A stretch of 64,000 nt of DNA from a bacterium (GCA_019752925.1 JAIELP010000002.1:1-64000); one strand, 5' to 3'; counted from the stretch's first letter, positions 52,719-63,062 are shown. The notes: generated by a model not told the origin, from the letters alone. Program-made: numbers and translations.

Positions 52719-54635
52719 CTATTTGTACGATCTTGTTGCTAAGTGAACATTATCAAATGTTAATTCTTCCGTGTGGCGCGTTTGCGGCTTATCTGCCGAT
52801 CCGTTCCACTCCCAAGCGGCCACATGACAGAACTTATCATCATCACGCTTAGCTTCGCCATCAACTTGGAACTCTTCGCGGAAGTGTCCTCCGCAAGACT
52901 CTTCGCGAGTTAAAGCGTCACGGCACATTAATTCGCCAAGCTCGATAAAGTCGGCAACTCGGCCTGCTTTTTCTAGCTCGGTATTTAATTCGTTTGCTGT
53001 TCCCGGAATCTTTACATCGTTCCAGAAAGTTTTACGAAGTTGTCCAATATGATTGATCGCTTCTTTTAAGCCCGCCTCGTTGCGAGACATTCCGCATTTT
53101 TCCCACATCACGCGACCTAATTCTTTATGAATGCTGTCTACCGTGCGCGAACCTTTTACATTTATCATTTTATTAATTTCAGCCTTAATGCTTTCTTCTG
53201 TTGCCTTGAAAGCATCATTAGAAGTGTTAACTTCGCCGAGCTTTGTGTTGGCAATATAGTCGCCCACCGTGTATGGAAGAACAAAGTATCCGTCAGCCAA
53301 TCCCTGCATTAATGCCGAAGCACCAAGGCGGTTGGCGCCGTGATCTGAGAAGTTCGCCTCGCCGGCCACAAACAAGCCCGGAATTGTACTCATTAAATTA
53401 TAATCCACCCATAGTCCGCCCATAGTGTAATGCGGAGCTGGATAAATTCTCATTGGTTGTTTGTAGGGGTCTTCCGCGGTGATTTTATCGTACATCTGGA
53501 AAAGATTTCCGTAGCGCTCTCTGATTTTGTCTTCACCTAAACGTTTGATGCTGTCCTTGAAATCTAAGTAAACCGCTTCTTGTCCTTGAGCGCCGTGGCC
53601 CTCATCAACTCTAAATTTGGCCTGGCGCGAAGCAACGTCGCGTGGAGCTAAGTTACCGAAGCTCGGATAAATACGCTCTAAATAATAGTCTCTTTCGTTT
53701 TCAGGAATGTCTTCGGGTTTTCTTAAATCACCTTTTTTCAAAGGCGCCCAAACGCGCCCGTCATTGCGAAGCGATTCCGACATTAATGTTAACTTAGACT
53801 GATTTTCACCATGTACAGGAATACAAGTCGGGTGAATCTGCGTGTAACAAGGGTTTGCAAAGTAAGAGCCTTTTTTGTGGGCTTTCCATGCTGCCGTTAC
53901 GGCGCAGGCCATTGCGTTTGTAGATAAATAAAACACGTTTGAATATCCGCCAGTCGCCAAAACCACAACGTCTGCAACGTGTGATTCTAGCTCGCCGGTT
54001 AATAAGTTTCTTACAATAATTCCGCGGGCTTTTCCGTCAACAACAACTAAATCCAACATTTCTTTGCGTGTGTTAAGCTCAACCGTTCCTAAATCAACCT
54101 GTCTCATCATTGATGAGTAGGCTCCATAGAGCAATTGCTGGCCAGTTTGACCGCGAGCATAGAAGGTTCTAGAAACTTGTGCGCCGCCGAAGGAACGATT
54201 TGAAAGCAATCCGCCGTATTCACGCGCCAAAGGAACGCCCGAAGCAACCGCTTGGTCAATAATGCTTACAGAGGCTTCTGCTAAACGATAAACGTTAGCT
54301 TCGCGAGCTCTAAAATCTCCACCCTTTACCGTGTCATAAAATAAGCGGTAAACGGAGTCGCCGTCGTTTTGATAGTTTTTTGCAGCATTGATTCCGCCTT
54401 GAGCCGCCACAGAGTGGGCTCTGCGCGGAGACTCATGAACACAAAATGCTTTTACTTTGTAACCAAGTTCGCCCAGAGATGCTGCGGCAGATGCGCCCGC
54501 AAGACCAGTTCCAACTACGATTACTGAGTGCTTTCTTTTATTGGCTGGATTAACCAGCTTCATTTTAAATTTGTGATCTTTCCATTTTGTATCGATCGAA
54601 CCACTTGGAATTTTGCTGTCTAATTTTACTGACAT
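52719..54635 (-). CDS. sdhA: Succinate dehydrogenase/fumarate reductase flavoprotein subunit
   Basis: The 638-aa protein has an N-terminal FAD-binding motif [19 protein letters not shown] and the FAD-linked His region [16 protein letters not shown]. The active-site region HPTCIPV and ETP-like substrate residues follow, and the C-terminal domain is typical ([16 protein letters not shown] stretch). It oxidises succinate to fumarate on the cytoplasmic side of the membrane. Gaps to sdhC and sdhB are 12 and 11 bases. Confidence 0.97.
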   Translation of the reverse strand: MSVKLDSKIPSGSIDTKWKDHKFKMKLVNPANKRKHSVIVVGTGLAGASAAASLGELGYKVKAFCVHESPRRAHSVAAQGGINAAKNYQNDGDSVYRLFYDTVKGGDFRAREANVYRLAEASVSIIDQAVASGVPLAREYGGLLSNRSFGGAQVSRTFYARGQTGQQLLYGAYSSMMRQVDLGTVELNTRKEMLDLVVVDGKARGIIVRNLLTGELESHVADVVVLATGGYSNVFYLSTNAMACAVTAAWKAHKKGSYFANPCYTQIHPTCIPVHGENQSKLTLMSESLRNDGRVWAPLKKGDLRKPEDIPENERDYYLERIYPSFGNLAPRDVASRQAKFRVDEGHGAQGQEAVYLDFKDSIKRLGEDKIRERYGNLFQMYDKITAEDPYKQPMRIYPAPHYTMGGLWVDYNLMSTIPGLFVAGEANFSDHGANRLGASALMQGLADGYFVLPYTVGDYIANTKLGEVNTSNDAFKATEESIKAEINKMINVKGSRTVDSIHKELGRVMWEKCGMSRNEAGLKEAINHIGQLRKTFWNDVKIPGTANELNTELEKAGRVADFIELGELMCRDALTREESCGGHFREEFQVDGEAKRDDDKFCHVAAWEWNGSADKPQTRHTEELTFDNVHLATRSYK

Positions 54636-54647
54636 ATTGTTCTCCGA

Positions 54648-55310
54648 TTACTTATGAAATAAAAAAACGTATATTGGTTGCGATAAAAATCCGCCGGCCA
54701 CGACTAAAGCGTAAACCCAAGCACCCATTTTTAATTTGGCTTGCATTTTTCTTTCTAAAATACCGAAAGATTGAAAAATAGAGTGTGCTCCGTGGCTTAG
54801 ATGGAATAATAATAGTATTAAACAAACAACATACCAGGCTACGTAGCCTGGTTGAGCAAAGGTTTCGATAACTAATTTGTGTAAATCGCGCATCAACACG
54901 CCGCCAACATTCGTTTCGTAAATTTTTCCGTACTTAAATGTAATTAAGTGTAAAATGATAAACGCTAAGATCGCAGAGCCCTGCACCGCCATGGTTTTTG
55001 AGGCTAATGATGAGCCTTTTTCCGCATTGGGGGTCATTGCATAGCGCGAATTTCGCGAGGATCTGTTTTGAATTGTTAGGCTGATCGCACAGCTAACGTG
55101 CACTATTAAAGTAAGAACTAGTGCTATTTCTGTTCCGTAGAGTAAAATTTTGTTTGATACGATGGCGTGCCCGTAAGCATTGAAAGCGTCTGCGCCTACA
55201 AAAATCAGCATATTTCCGGCCATATGACCAAAAATAAATCCCATCCACACTAGGCCTGTTATGCCCATGAGGTACTTTCGACCAACGGTCGATTTAAAAA
55301 ACTGCAACAT
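54648..55310 (-). CDS. sdhC: Succinate dehydrogenase cytochrome b558 subunit
   Basis: The 220-aa membrane anchor has five hydrophobic helices and His residues suited to two haems (GHMAGNML, LIVHVSCAI, ILHLITFKY, LFHLSHGAHSIFQ). It belongs to the fused B-type (Bacillus/Wolinella-like) SdhC that replaces SdhC+SdhD. It is the first gene of the sdh operon, with a 192-base divergent control region shared with etfB. Confidence 0.94.
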   Translation of the reverse strand: MLQFFKSTVGRKYLMGITGLVWMGFIFGHMAGNMLIFVGADAFNAYGHAIVSNKILLYGTEIALVLTLIVHVSCAISLTIQNRSSRNSRYAMTPNAEKGSSLASKTMAVQGSAILAFIILHLITFKYGKIYETNVGGVLMRDLHKLVIETFAQPGYVAWYVVCLILLLFHLSHGAHSIFQSFGILERKMQAKLKMGAWVYALVVAGGFLSQPIYVFLFHK

Positions 55311-55502
55311 AAGTGATTCCTTAACTTCGTTTTTTAGAACTAATTATCATTTAACTTTCAACCAAAGTACTCTTCGTGGTTAATTTTGTCACTTTCGGGC
55401 CCGACTTTTGTGTGGTGTTTTGCAACATGTTAATTCATAAATAGGTTCATGTTATTAGTGAGTTAAGTTAAGACTAGTTAGCTTAAACATTGAGAGGTTT
55501 TT

Positions 55503-56279
55503 ATGAAGATTTTTGTCTGCCTGAAACAGGTGCCAGATACAGAAACTAAAATTAAAATTCTTCCAGATCAGTCTGGTATTGATCCGGCGGGCATCAAGTG
55601 GGTTATGAACCCTTATGACGAACATGCCGTTGAAGAGGCCATTAAATTCAAAGAAAAAAACCCGGGCGCACAAGTTTGGGCCATTACATCGGGTCCAAAA
55701 GCCCGCGCGGTTGAATCTTTAAGAACTGCTTTGGCTATGGGTGCTGATGAAGCCATTGTTATTAACTCTCCTGAAAGCTTGGATGCTTATTCGACAGCCA
55801 AGGCGCTAGCCAACGTTATTACTTCTGAAGGTGGAGCACATTTAGTATTTACAGGTAAGCTTTCTATCGATAGCAACCAATCTTCAGTGCCTCAAATGGT
55901 GGCTGAATTTATGTCAATTCCTCATACCAGCGTAGTTTCAAAGTTTGAAAGTAGTGCTGAAAACACAACTGTGGAAAGAGATGTGGAAGGCGGCGCTAAA
56001 GAAGTTGTTCAAATGATCAATCCATCTTTGGTGGCGGCAAACAAAGGTTTAAATATGCCTCGTTATGCAAGTTTGCCGGGTATCATGAAAGCCAAGAAAA
56101 AAGTTATTAAAGAAATCGAGTTTTCATCTTTAGGAATTGCTGGAGGGGAACAAAAAGTTAAATATTCTGGCTTTGCGCTTCCACCGGAAAAACCAGCAGT
56201 TAAGTTACTAACTGGCGATGCGGCTTCTCAGGTTTCACAACTCATTTCATGCCTTCGTGATGAAGCGAAAGTTTTATAG
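55503..56279 (+). CDS. etfB: Electron transfer flavoprotein beta subunit
   Basis: This 258-aa protein begins MKIFVCLKQVPDTETKI and contains NPYDEHAVEEAIK and the AMP/FAD-binding ALAMGADEAI region. EtfAB carries electrons from acyl-CoA dehydrogenases to the quinone pool. AGAGG lies ahead of the ATG, and etfA follows by nine bases. Confidence 0.96.
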   Translation: MKIFVCLKQVPDTETKIKILPDQSGIDPAGIKWVMNPYDEHAVEEAIKFKEKNPGAQVWAITSGPKARAVESLRTALAMGADEAIVINSPESLDAYSTAKALANVITSEGGAHLVFTGKLSIDSNQSSVPQMVAEFMSIPHTSVVSKFESSAENTTVERDVEGGAKEVVQMINPSLVAANKGLNMPRYASLPGIMKAKKKVIKEIEFSSLGIAGGEQKVKYSGFALPPEKPAVKLLTGDAASQVSQLISCLRDEAKVL

Positions 56280-56288
56280 GTAATATTT

Positions 56289-57257
56289 ATGTCTAAAATT
56301 TTAGTTTTTGCTGAATTTCAAAATGGTAATTTAAAAAGAAGCTCTCAGGAGCTGGTACAGTTTGCTGCAAAAACGGGTCGTCCCGTTGTGGCTTTGGCTC
56401 TTGGAACTCAAGCGGGTAGCGGTGCTGCTCAATTGGGTCATCACGGGGCCCAAGAAATTTTACTTTGTAAAGATGCGGCTTACGACGCCTACAACCCTGA
56501 ACTTTTTGCTTCGGCTGTTGCGGAAGCCATTCAAAACACCGGCGCAACTCTTGTGTTGGCCTCAGCCTCTTCTTCAGGAAAAGATTTATTTCCACGCGTG
56601 GCTGCCAAAATCGGTGCTGGTGTAGTTTCTGACGGAACTGAAATCACGGTTTCCGGCGAAGATGTAAAAGTAAAAAAACCTCTTTATTCAGGCAAGTGCT
56701 TCGCAACCGCTCAATTTGAAAATACAAACACAAAAATCGTTTTAATGCGTGCCAATCAATTACCAGTTGCGCCTGCAGACACTTCAAAAACAGCCACTGT
56801 AACTGAACATGCTTTCAACAAACCAAGCCTTAAAACTTTAGTAAAAGAAATCGTTAAAGGCGCATCTGAAAAACTAGATTTAACCGAAGCAAATATTGTT
56901 GTTTCCGGTGGTCGTGGCTTAAAAGAAGCTGCTAATTTTAAAATGTTAAATGATCTAGCCTCTGTGTTGGGAGCCACTGTTGGTGCTTCTCGCGCGGTTG
57001 TTGATGCGGGTTGGGTTGGGCATTCAATGCAAGTTGGACAAACAGGTAAAACTGTTGCTCCTAGTTTATATATCGCGGTTGGAATTTCAGGTGCGATTCA
57101 ACATTTGGCCGGCATGAGCGGCAGCAAAGTTATCGTTGCAATCAATAGCGATGCAAATGCGCCAATCTTCCAAAAAGCTACTTACGGAATCGTAGGAGAT
57201 GCTTTTGAAATCGTTCCTAAGTTAACAGAAGAGTTCAAAAAAGCTCTGACTCACTAA
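56289..57257 (+). CDS. etfA: Electron transfer flavoprotein alpha subunit
   Basis: The 322-aa protein has the C-terminal FAD-binding signature: VSGGRGLKEAANF, GASRAVVDAGWV, QVGQTGKTVAPSLYIAVGISGAIQH and VAINSDANAPIF. It pairs with EtfB. A DUF374 acyltransferase gene follows six bases later, so lipid and electron-transfer genes are cotranscribed. Confidence 0.97.
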   Translation: MSKILVFAEFQNGNLKRSSQELVQFAAKTGRPVVALALGTQAGSGAAQLGHHGAQEILLCKDAAYDAYNPELFASAVAEAIQNTGATLVLASASSSGKDLFPRVAAKIGAGVVSDGTEITVSGEDVKVKKPLYSGKCFATAQFENTNTKIVLMRANQLPVAPADTSKTATVTEHAFNKPSLKTLVKEIVKGASEKLDLTEANIVVSGGRGLKEAANFKMLNDLASVLGATVGASRAVVDAGWVGHSMQVGQTGKTVAPSLYIAVGISGAIQHLAGMSGSKVIVAINSDANAPIFQKATYGIVGDAFEIVPKLTEEFKKALTH

Positions 57258-57263
57258 TTATTC

Positions 57264-57923
57264 ATGATTAAGCTTCGCGGAATCGTTGTTGGATTAATAG
57301 TTTTTTTCATCTATCGATTGATTTCGTGGAGTTGGCGTATACAAATTCACGAGCCCGAAAGGCTCATTGAAAGTAATAAAAACAAAACACCTTTTATTTT
57401 GGCGCACTTTCACGGCGATGAAATTGCTCTGCTTTTTTTAGTTAAAAGATACAAGTTGGCTACTATGATTTCGACCAGCAAGGATGGCGAAATGATGAAT
57501 ACTATTTACAGGCTTCTCGGTGGAAAAACTTCGCGTGGATCTTCTACTCGCGGAGGCGTAACGGCTTTAAAAGGTTTAATTGAGCTCTGTAAGGGCGGTT
57601 CTAACTCAAATGTGGCCGTTGATGGCCCGAAAGGGCCCATTTATGAAATTAAACCCGGAGTTTTTGAGCTTTCGCGTTTAATGAAATCTGAAATATTTGC
57701 CGGAAGTGCTCATTGTGAATCCGCCTGGAGATTTCCGCGCTCATGGAATCAAACGTATTTTCCGAAACCTTTTGCTAAGGTCGTTATTTACTGGACTGGA
57801 CCTTTGGGCCCTATCACAAAAGCGGATGATCCGAGATCTCCAGAATTGGCAAAAGCCCTACAAAATCAACTCTTTGCTGCGCGGCAACAGGCCTCTGAAT
57901 TATTTGGCGATTCGCGCGCGTAG
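57264..57923 (+). CDS. DUF374-type lysophospholipid acyltransferase-like protein
   Basis: This 219-aa protein has an N-terminal membrane anchor (about 5-22) and the DUF374/LPLAT motifs: LAHFHGDEIALLF (the HxxxxD-equivalent HFHGDE), STSKDGEM, the RGSSTRGGVTAL stretch and VDGPKGP. Family members are related to lipid A/phospholipid acyltransferases, and the substrate is uncertain. It follows etfA closely and precedes the parvulin cluster by 44 bases. Confidence 0.87.
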   Translation: MIKLRGIVVGLIVFFIYRLISWSWRIQIHEPERLIESNKNKTPFILAHFHGDEIALLFLVKRYKLATMISTSKDGEMMNTIYRLLGGKTSRGSSTRGGVTALKGLIELCKGGSNSNVAVDGPKGPIYEIKPGVFELSRLMKSEIFAGSAHCESAWRFPRSWNQTYFPKPFAKVVIYWTGPLGPITKADDPRSPELAKALQNQLFAARQQASELFGDSRA

Positions 57924-57967
57924 TCTGTACCATTTATAGGTAAGACGACAGCAAAGGATATACGAAT

Positions 57968-58783
57968 ATGAAATGGATTTTTTTCGCATTGGTTTTTGTT
58001 TCTTCATTAGTGTTTGCACAAAAAGAATCTGCGGTGATTGCAACCGTAGGAACAAAAAAAATTACCTTGGAAGAGTTTAATAAAAAATATAACGAAGTTA
58101 TTTCGCAGGTATTAGTAAATCCTCCCTCAAAAAAAGTTTTCCTTGAGGAACTGGTCCGTTATGAAATGGGCGTTCAAGAGGCTCGTAAGCGCGGCTTTGA
58201 TAAAGATCCAATTGTTTTAGATCGTTTAAATCAAGAAATCTATAAAGCTTTCCTTGAAAAAGAGCTCGGCAAAAAAGTTGAGGATAGCGTTGTAACTGAT
58301 GCTGAAATGAAAGCTTGGTATGCCTCCAACCCACAAATCCGTTTATCCGATATTCTGATTGAGGTTAAGCCTGGTGCAACAAAAGAACAGCGCGAAGAAG
58401 CCCGTAAGCGCGGCAACGAAATTTTAGATGAAGTTAAAAAATCAAAAAGGCCTTTCGAAGAACTAGTAAGACTTTATTCAGACGACATAACAACTAAAAA
58501 CCTGGGCGGCGATATCGGTTGGCAGTCGCGCATTTCTTTAGTTGGTACTTATTACAATGCAGCTAACGATCTTAAGGTTGGCGAAGTAACTTCTAAGTTG
58601 ATTGAAACCCCTTTTGGCTACCACATTATCAAATTAACAGGTCGCAGGTCTTATGAAGAGGCTACTAAGCGAGAAATCCGCATGGCCGTTTACGACGTAA
58701 AACGTAAAGCAGTTTTTGATGCTTTCTTTGATAAAATCAGACAAAACTATAAAATAAATGTTAACTCCGGCTTGGTTGACTAA
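57968..58783 (+). CDS. Periplasmic parvulin-type peptidyl-prolyl isomerase
   Basis: This 271-aa protein has a signal peptide (about 1-17, VFA before QKE) and a SurA_N-like chaperone region (25-120). A parvulin domain (about 125-230, IRLSDILIEVKPGATKEQ then PFEELVRLYSDDITTKNLGGDIGW then TPFGYHIIKL) follows. It assists folding of exported and outer-membrane proteins. The next gene overlaps it by 26 bases; three related genes stand in a row before pdxA. Confidence 0.92.
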   Translation: MKWIFFALVFVSSLVFAQKESAVIATVGTKKITLEEFNKKYNEVISQVLVNPPSKKVFLEELVRYEMGVQEARKRGFDKDPIVLDRLNQEIYKAFLEKELGKKVEDSVVTDAEMKAWYASNPQIRLSDILIEVKPGATKEQREEARKRGNEILDEVKKSKRPFEELVRLYSDDITTKNLGGDIGWQSRISLVGTYYNAANDLKVGEVTSKLIETPFGYHIIKLTGRRSYEEATKREIRMAVYDVKRKAVFDAFFDKIRQNYKINVNSGLVD

Positions 58784-59732
58784 GCTTTTAAACAAAAAAA
58801 GCTTAGTTTATTCTTTATTTTTTTTATTAACTTCTTGTGATTTTATTTCTAATAAAATTTTAACCAAGCCCGTTGTGCAAGTCGATAAAACACAGCTCTC
58901 GGCGCAAGACTTTTCAAAGCAATTGGCCGAAAAGCTTAAGGGCCTAGACGCTCTTTCTGCAAAAGATCCTAAAATTATTTCGTTTTTTAAATCACAAATT
59001 GTCAGCGACTTTATTGTAACCTGTTTTGTAGATCTTTGGTTTAAGGAAAATTCTTTGTCTGTCAGCCATGCTGAAATTGATCAGGAAGTTAAAGCTATTG
59101 TTTCGTCTTACCCTTCAGATTCGGCCTTTCGTGAGATGCTGAGCCAAGACGATGTTAGCTACACAGAGTGGGTTGCTAAAATTGAAGCCGGCCTAAGAAA
59201 GAAAAAAGTATTGGCGGCTATAAATAAAGACGCGCCCAAAATTACAGAAGAAGAGTTAAAATCTTTTTACGAAAACAACAAGGCTAAATTTGAACAGCCG
59301 GAGTCTGTTTTGCTAAGCCATATTCAGGTTGCAGATGAAAGCCAGGCTGAAATTGTTAAAAAACTTATTCGCCAAAGCAACTTCACAGACGTAGCCAAAA
59401 AATACTCTTCTGCTTATAGCGCGGAAGCTAAAGACCTCTACGGCTGGATTGAAAAAGGCTACGAGCCTGATCTTGAAAGGGCCTTCAAATTGAGCGTAGG
59501 TAGTATTATTGGACCAATAAATATGCCGGACGGAATACACATTTTTAAGGTCATCGAAAAAAAGCCCTTTAAAATTAAAAGCTATTCTGAGGTTAGTGGT
59601 CTCGTTCTTTCAGAGGTGCGCGGACTGCGAGAAACAGCTAAATTTACTGCTTGGCTCGATGTGCAAATTAAAAGATATAAGATTAAAAAAAACCTAAGTA
59701 TGATAGATTCAATCCGGGTTGAAACCCAATAG
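58758..59732 (+). CDS. Parvulin-type peptidyl-prolyl isomerase lipoprotein
   Basis: The 324-aa protein starts with a lipoprotein signal ending LLTSC (Cys27), then a SurA_N-like helical region (45-170) and a parvulin domain (about 178-275, SVLLSHIQVADESQ, then FTDVAKKYSSAYSAEAKDLYGWI, then MPDGIHIFKV). It resembles PrsA lipoproteins of Gram-positives in layout. The ATG at 58758 overlaps the previous gene by 26 bases with no clear SD, so translation is probably coupled. Confidence 0.88.
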   Translation: MLTPAWLTKLLNKKSLVYSLFFLLTSCDFISNKILTKPVVQVDKTQLSAQDFSKQLAEKLKGLDALSAKDPKIISFFKSQIVSDFIVTCFVDLWFKENSLSVSHAEIDQEVKAIVSSYPSDSAFREMLSQDDVSYTEWVAKIEAGLRKKKVLAAINKDAPKITEEELKSFYENNKAKFEQPESVLLSHIQVADESQAEIVKKLIRQSNFTDVAKKYSSAYSAEAKDLYGWIEKGYEPDLERAFKLSVGSIIGPINMPDGIHIFKVIEKKPFKIKSYSEVSGLVLSEVRGLRETAKFTAWLDVQIKRYKIKKNLSMIDSIRVETQ

Positions 59733-59741
59733 GTGTGATAA

Positions 59742-60704
59742 ATGAAATTTCGTATTTTTCTGTTATTGAGTGTTTTCTCAAGCTTCACTTTTTCCAAAGA
59801 GGTTGTGGATAAAATTGCAGCTTCTGTTAATAACGAAATCGTCTTGCTTTCTGAGCTCAAAAGCATGGAGGCTCGCTTAAAAAAAGTGGGCTCTATTGAA
59901 GAGTCGCTTCTATTGGGTGCGTCGCCAGACTCACTTAAAGGAAACAAAAAAGCTCAGCTGGATTTTTTAATCCGCGAAAAACTTGTCGATTCTGAAATAA
60001 AACGCTTAAGCATGAGTCTCACAGAAGAGCAGGTCAATGCGGAGCTTGCACAAATGGCAAAAAGAGGGCGCATGACAATGGCAGAGTTTACGTCTTACAT
60101 GGCTGGGCAAGGTTACACTCTTGAACAGTACAAAGAGGTATTAAAAGCCCAGAACGAACGCCGGGCTTTTTTTGAAAAAGAAATCGTAAGCAAATTGCGC
60201 ATAACTGATGAAGACGCCTATGGTGTTTTCCAGACTAAATTTCCTAACTACCGCCCCAGTGTTGGTGAATTCAAAATTGCGCAGATCTTCTTTTCAGTTA
60301 AAAAGGGTGGGCCAGATTCGGCTCTTGAAAGAGCTAAAGCTGCTTTAGAAAAAATTAATGGCGGCGAATCTTTTGAGACCGTTGCTAACTTAGTTGATGA
60401 AACACCTGGCTCTAATAAAGATGGCGTGCTTGGATCTTTTAAGTCGGGGGAATTTTTACCAGAAATTGAAAACGCCTTAGGGGGTCTATCTGTTGGAAGC
60501 ATTTCTGGAATTCTGCGTGGTCCAAATGGTTATCACATTGTTAAGCTCCTTGATAAAAAATCTGTAGTCGACCCCAACTTTATAAAAGTTAAAGAACAGA
60601 TCAAAGCCTCTTTGATTCAACAAAACTTTGAAAGACAATTAAAAAATTGGTTCGAGCTTAAAAAACTTGATGCCAACATCAAAATTTACAATGAAGTCCT
60701 ATAA
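59742..60704 (+). CDS. surA: SurA-like periplasmic chaperone/peptidyl-prolyl isomerase
   Basis: The 320-aa protein has a signal peptide (about 1-18), the SurA N-terminal start VVDKIAASVNNEIVLLSELK and one parvulin domain (about 175-275, EFKIAQIFFSVKKG then GPNGYHIVKLLDKK). E. coli SurA has two parvulin domains; here there is one. SurA escorts beta-barrel proteins to the BAM complex. The surA-pdxA order matches E. coli and supports the name. Confidence 0.88.
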   Translation: MKFRIFLLLSVFSSFTFSKEVVDKIAASVNNEIVLLSELKSMEARLKKVGSIEESLLLGASPDSLKGNKKAQLDFLIREKLVDSEIKRLSMSLTEEQVNAELAQMAKRGRMTMAEFTSYMAGQGYTLEQYKEVLKAQNERRAFFEKEIVSKLRITDEDAYGVFQTKFPNYRPSVGEFKIAQIFFSVKKGGPDSALERAKAALEKINGGESFETVANLVDETPGSNKDGVLGSFKSGEFLPEIENALGGLSVGSISGILRGPNGYHIVKLLDKKSVVDPNFIKVKEQIKASLIQQNFERQLKNWFELKKLDANIKIYNEVL

Positions 60705-61656
60705 AAAAATTGCTCTTACTACTGGCGACCAAAACGGAATAGGCTTTGAGGTGGCGGCCAAGGCATTGGTACAAATTCCCGCCTCAATAAAAAAAAACAA
60801 GGCTGTCTTTTTTTTATTCCGACACAAAAGTCATGAAAAAACTCAGCCGCGCTATTTAAAATTATTGGACTCAAAATATTTGCGCCTGACCTTTAATAGC
60901 TTTCAAGATGCTTTAAGTTTTCTTAACTCAGTAAATAACAAAATTCCCGACAATACATTAATAGATTTATGCTTGCGCAGCAGTGAGGCCGACTGGGTTG
61001 TTGAATCTACCTTAGCATGTAAGCATAAATTAATGGATGCTCTGGTAACCGGGCCCTTATCTAAAAAAATAACTTCTGCGCTTCCGAATAAATCTTTAGG
61101 TCACACTGGAATTTTCAGAAAAATTTTTCCTAAACAAAAACTATTTATGAGCTTTGTGGGCCGTGATTTTAACGTAATTTTAAATACTGATCACATGCCG
61201 CTTTCCAAGGTTGAAATGCACCTCAAAAAATACGGTCTTAAAGATGTGCTGTTGGCGGCAAAAGGCTTTAGGAGGCAATTTAAATCAAATAAAAAAATTG
61301 CTGTGCTGGGTTTTAATCCACACTCGGGCGAGGGCGGACTTATCGGGTCTACTGAAGAGCATTTGTTTTCAAAACTGCCCGCTGGATTTGAGGGTCCGCT
61401 GGTTCCTGACGCTGCCTTTCTAAAAAAAAATTGGAACAAGTTTTCAGTTTATGTATGTCTGTATCATGACCAGGGCCTAATTCCATTTAAAATGCACCAT
61501 GGGCAGGATTCTGGTGTGCACCTAACCCTGGGTCTCCCTTTTGTGAGAACCAGCGTTGACCACGGCACAGCAAATGATATTTTTAATAAAAACATAGCCA
61601 ATAGTAGCTCGATGTTAGACGCTATTGGACTGGCTTTAAAGTTAACAGGAGTATGA
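60691..61656 (+). CDS. pdxA: 4-hydroxythreonine-4-phosphate dehydrogenase
   Basis: PdxA oxidises 4-phosphohydroxy-L-threonine in pyridoxal phosphate synthesis. The protein is about 321 aa. Motifs: TTGDQNGIGFEVAAKAL (Q in place of the usual P), ALVTGPLSKK, GHTGIFRK, DHMPLSKV with metal His, PHSGEGG, and the C-terminal YHDQGLIPFKM with VDHGTAND. The ATG at 60691 overlaps surA by 14 bases; an earlier TTG/ATG pair at 60667-60670 is possible but less likely by homology. Confidence 0.94.
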   Translation: MKSYKKIALTTGDQNGIGFEVAAKALVQIPASIKKNKAVFFLFRHKSHEKTQPRYLKLLDSKYLRLTFNSFQDALSFLNSVNNKIPDNTLIDLCLRSSEADWVVESTLACKHKLMDALVTGPLSKKITSALPNKSLGHTGIFRKIFPKQKLFMSFVGRDFNVILNTDHMPLSKVEMHLKKYGLKDVLLAAKGFRRQFKSNKKIAVLGFNPHSGEGGLIGSTEEHLFSKLPAGFEGPLVPDAAFLKKNWNKFSVYVCLYHDQGLIPFKMHHGQDSGVHLTLGLPFVRTSVDHGTANDIFNKNIANSSSMLDAIGLALKLTGV

Positions 61657-61657
61657 A

Positions 61658-63025
61658 ATGTTCAGTCCGGTAATTTTTCGCGAATATGATATCCGCGGCG
61701 TATACAATCAACAGTTCGATTTAGATTTTGCATATAAACTTGGTCGCGCTTTTGTTACGTACGTATTTAATAAAACTTCAAAAAAAAATCTTCGCCTATC
61801 AATTGGGTACGACGCTCGCCAATCTTCTGTTGCTATCGTTGAAAAACTATCTCAAGGCATGAAAGACGCCGGCGCACACGTCAATATACTTGGTTTGGTT
61901 ACAACGCCGGTTTGTTATTTTTCAACGTTTCAACTAGATCTAGATGGCGCCATCATGGTAACTGGCAGCCATAACCCACCCGAGTACAATGGTTTTAAAG
62001 TTTCATTGGGTAAGACCACAATCTTCGGAGAAGAAATTCAAAACTTGAAATCAGTTTTGCAATCAGAGAATTTTATTTCAGGAAATGGTTCCATTCAAAA
62101 CTACGATATTCATCCGGAATACTTAGAGCGTTATAAAAAAGAATTCGGGCAAATTAAGCCTATAAAAGTTGTTTTGGATTGCGGCAATGGCGCCGCCGGC
62201 AGTATTGTTCGTCGCCTTTATAGTGTTGCTGGATTAACTCCTGATATTTTGTTTGAACAACCAGATGGTGCTTTTCCAAACCATCATCCAGATCCAACAG
62301 TAGAAGAAAATCTTGTAGATTTGGCGAAAAAAGTAAAAGAAACTGGTGCCGTCTGCGGAATTGGTTTTGATGGCGACGCAGATCGCATTGGCGTTGTAGA
62401 TCACACAGGAAAAATGATTTATGGCGATGAGCTTATGACTATTTTTGCACGCGATGTCTTAACTGTAAAAAAAGGCGCCAAAATTGTCGGCGATGTTAAG
62501 TGCTCAGATCGCATGTATCATGATATCGCAAAAAGTGGCGGTGAACCTGTTATGTGGAAAACTGGTCACAGCTTAATTAAAGAAAAAATTAAAACTGAAA
62601 AGGCACCTTTCGGTGGCGAAATGAGCGGGCACATTTTCTTTGCTGACCGCAATCACGGATATGACGACGCTCCTTATGCAGGATTAAGACTATGTGAAAT
62701 AATAGCTAAAACCGGCAAAAGCATTCCTGAGTTGTTGGCGGGACTTCCTCCTGCATACAATACCCCAGAAATCCGCATTGATACGACTGAGGATAAAAAA
62801 GTTTTGATCGTTGAAAAAGTAAAAGAAAAATTTTCTTCGTCTTTAGATACTGAAGTTAAGGTAAATTTAATAGATGGTATTCGTATCAGCTTTGAAGATG
62901 GCTGGGCCTTGGCTCGCGCTTCAAACACTCAGCCCGTGCTGGTTGTGCGCTTTGAATCTAATACAGAAGCGGGTTTAGCGCGCATTCAAAAATCTGTTAT
63001 GGATGTTGTTAATAAGTATTTATAG
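61658..63025 (+). CDS. Phosphomannomutase/phosphoglucomutase
   Basis: This 455-aa alpha-D-phosphohexomutase has the phosphoserine loop VTGSHNPPEYNGFK (Ser104), the metal loop GFDGDADRIG, the sugar-binding loop GGEMSGHIFF and the phosphate-binding SNTQPVLVVRFES. It is of the AlgC/PMM-PGM type and would supply mannose-1-P or glucose-1-P for surface polysaccharides and LPS. It starts one base after pdxA and is the last gene of the row. Confidence 0.93.
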   Translation: MFSPVIFREYDIRGVYNQQFDLDFAYKLGRAFVTYVFNKTSKKNLRLSIGYDARQSSVAIVEKLSQGMKDAGAHVNILGLVTTPVCYFSTFQLDLDGAIMVTGSHNPPEYNGFKVSLGKTTIFGEEIQNLKSVLQSENFISGNGSIQNYDIHPEYLERYKKEFGQIKPIKVVLDCGNGAAGSIVRRLYSVAGLTPDILFEQPDGAFPNHHPDPTVEENLVDLAKKVKETGAVCGIGFDGDADRIGVVDHTGKMIYGDELMTIFARDVLTVKKGAKIVGDVKCSDRMYHDIAKSGGEPVMWKTGHSLIKEKIKTEKAPFGGEMSGHIFFADRNHGYDDAPYAGLRLCEIIAKTGKSIPELLAGLPPAYNTPEIRIDTTEDKKVLIVEKVKEKFSSSLDTEVKVNLIDGIRISFEDGWALARASNTQPVLVVRFESNTEAGLARIQKSVMDVVNKYL

Positions 63026-63031
63026 TGACCA

Positions 63032-63062
63032 ATAAAAAAGGGCCACTTTCGTGACCCTTTTG
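63032..63062. terminator. Terminator between phosphohexomutase and atpE
   Basis: The stem AAAGGG-C-CAC / GTG-A-CCCTTT (one mismatch) with loop TTTC is followed on the minus strand by TTTTTTA, so it best suits the atp operon end. It can also act on the plus strand. Confidence 0.7.
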
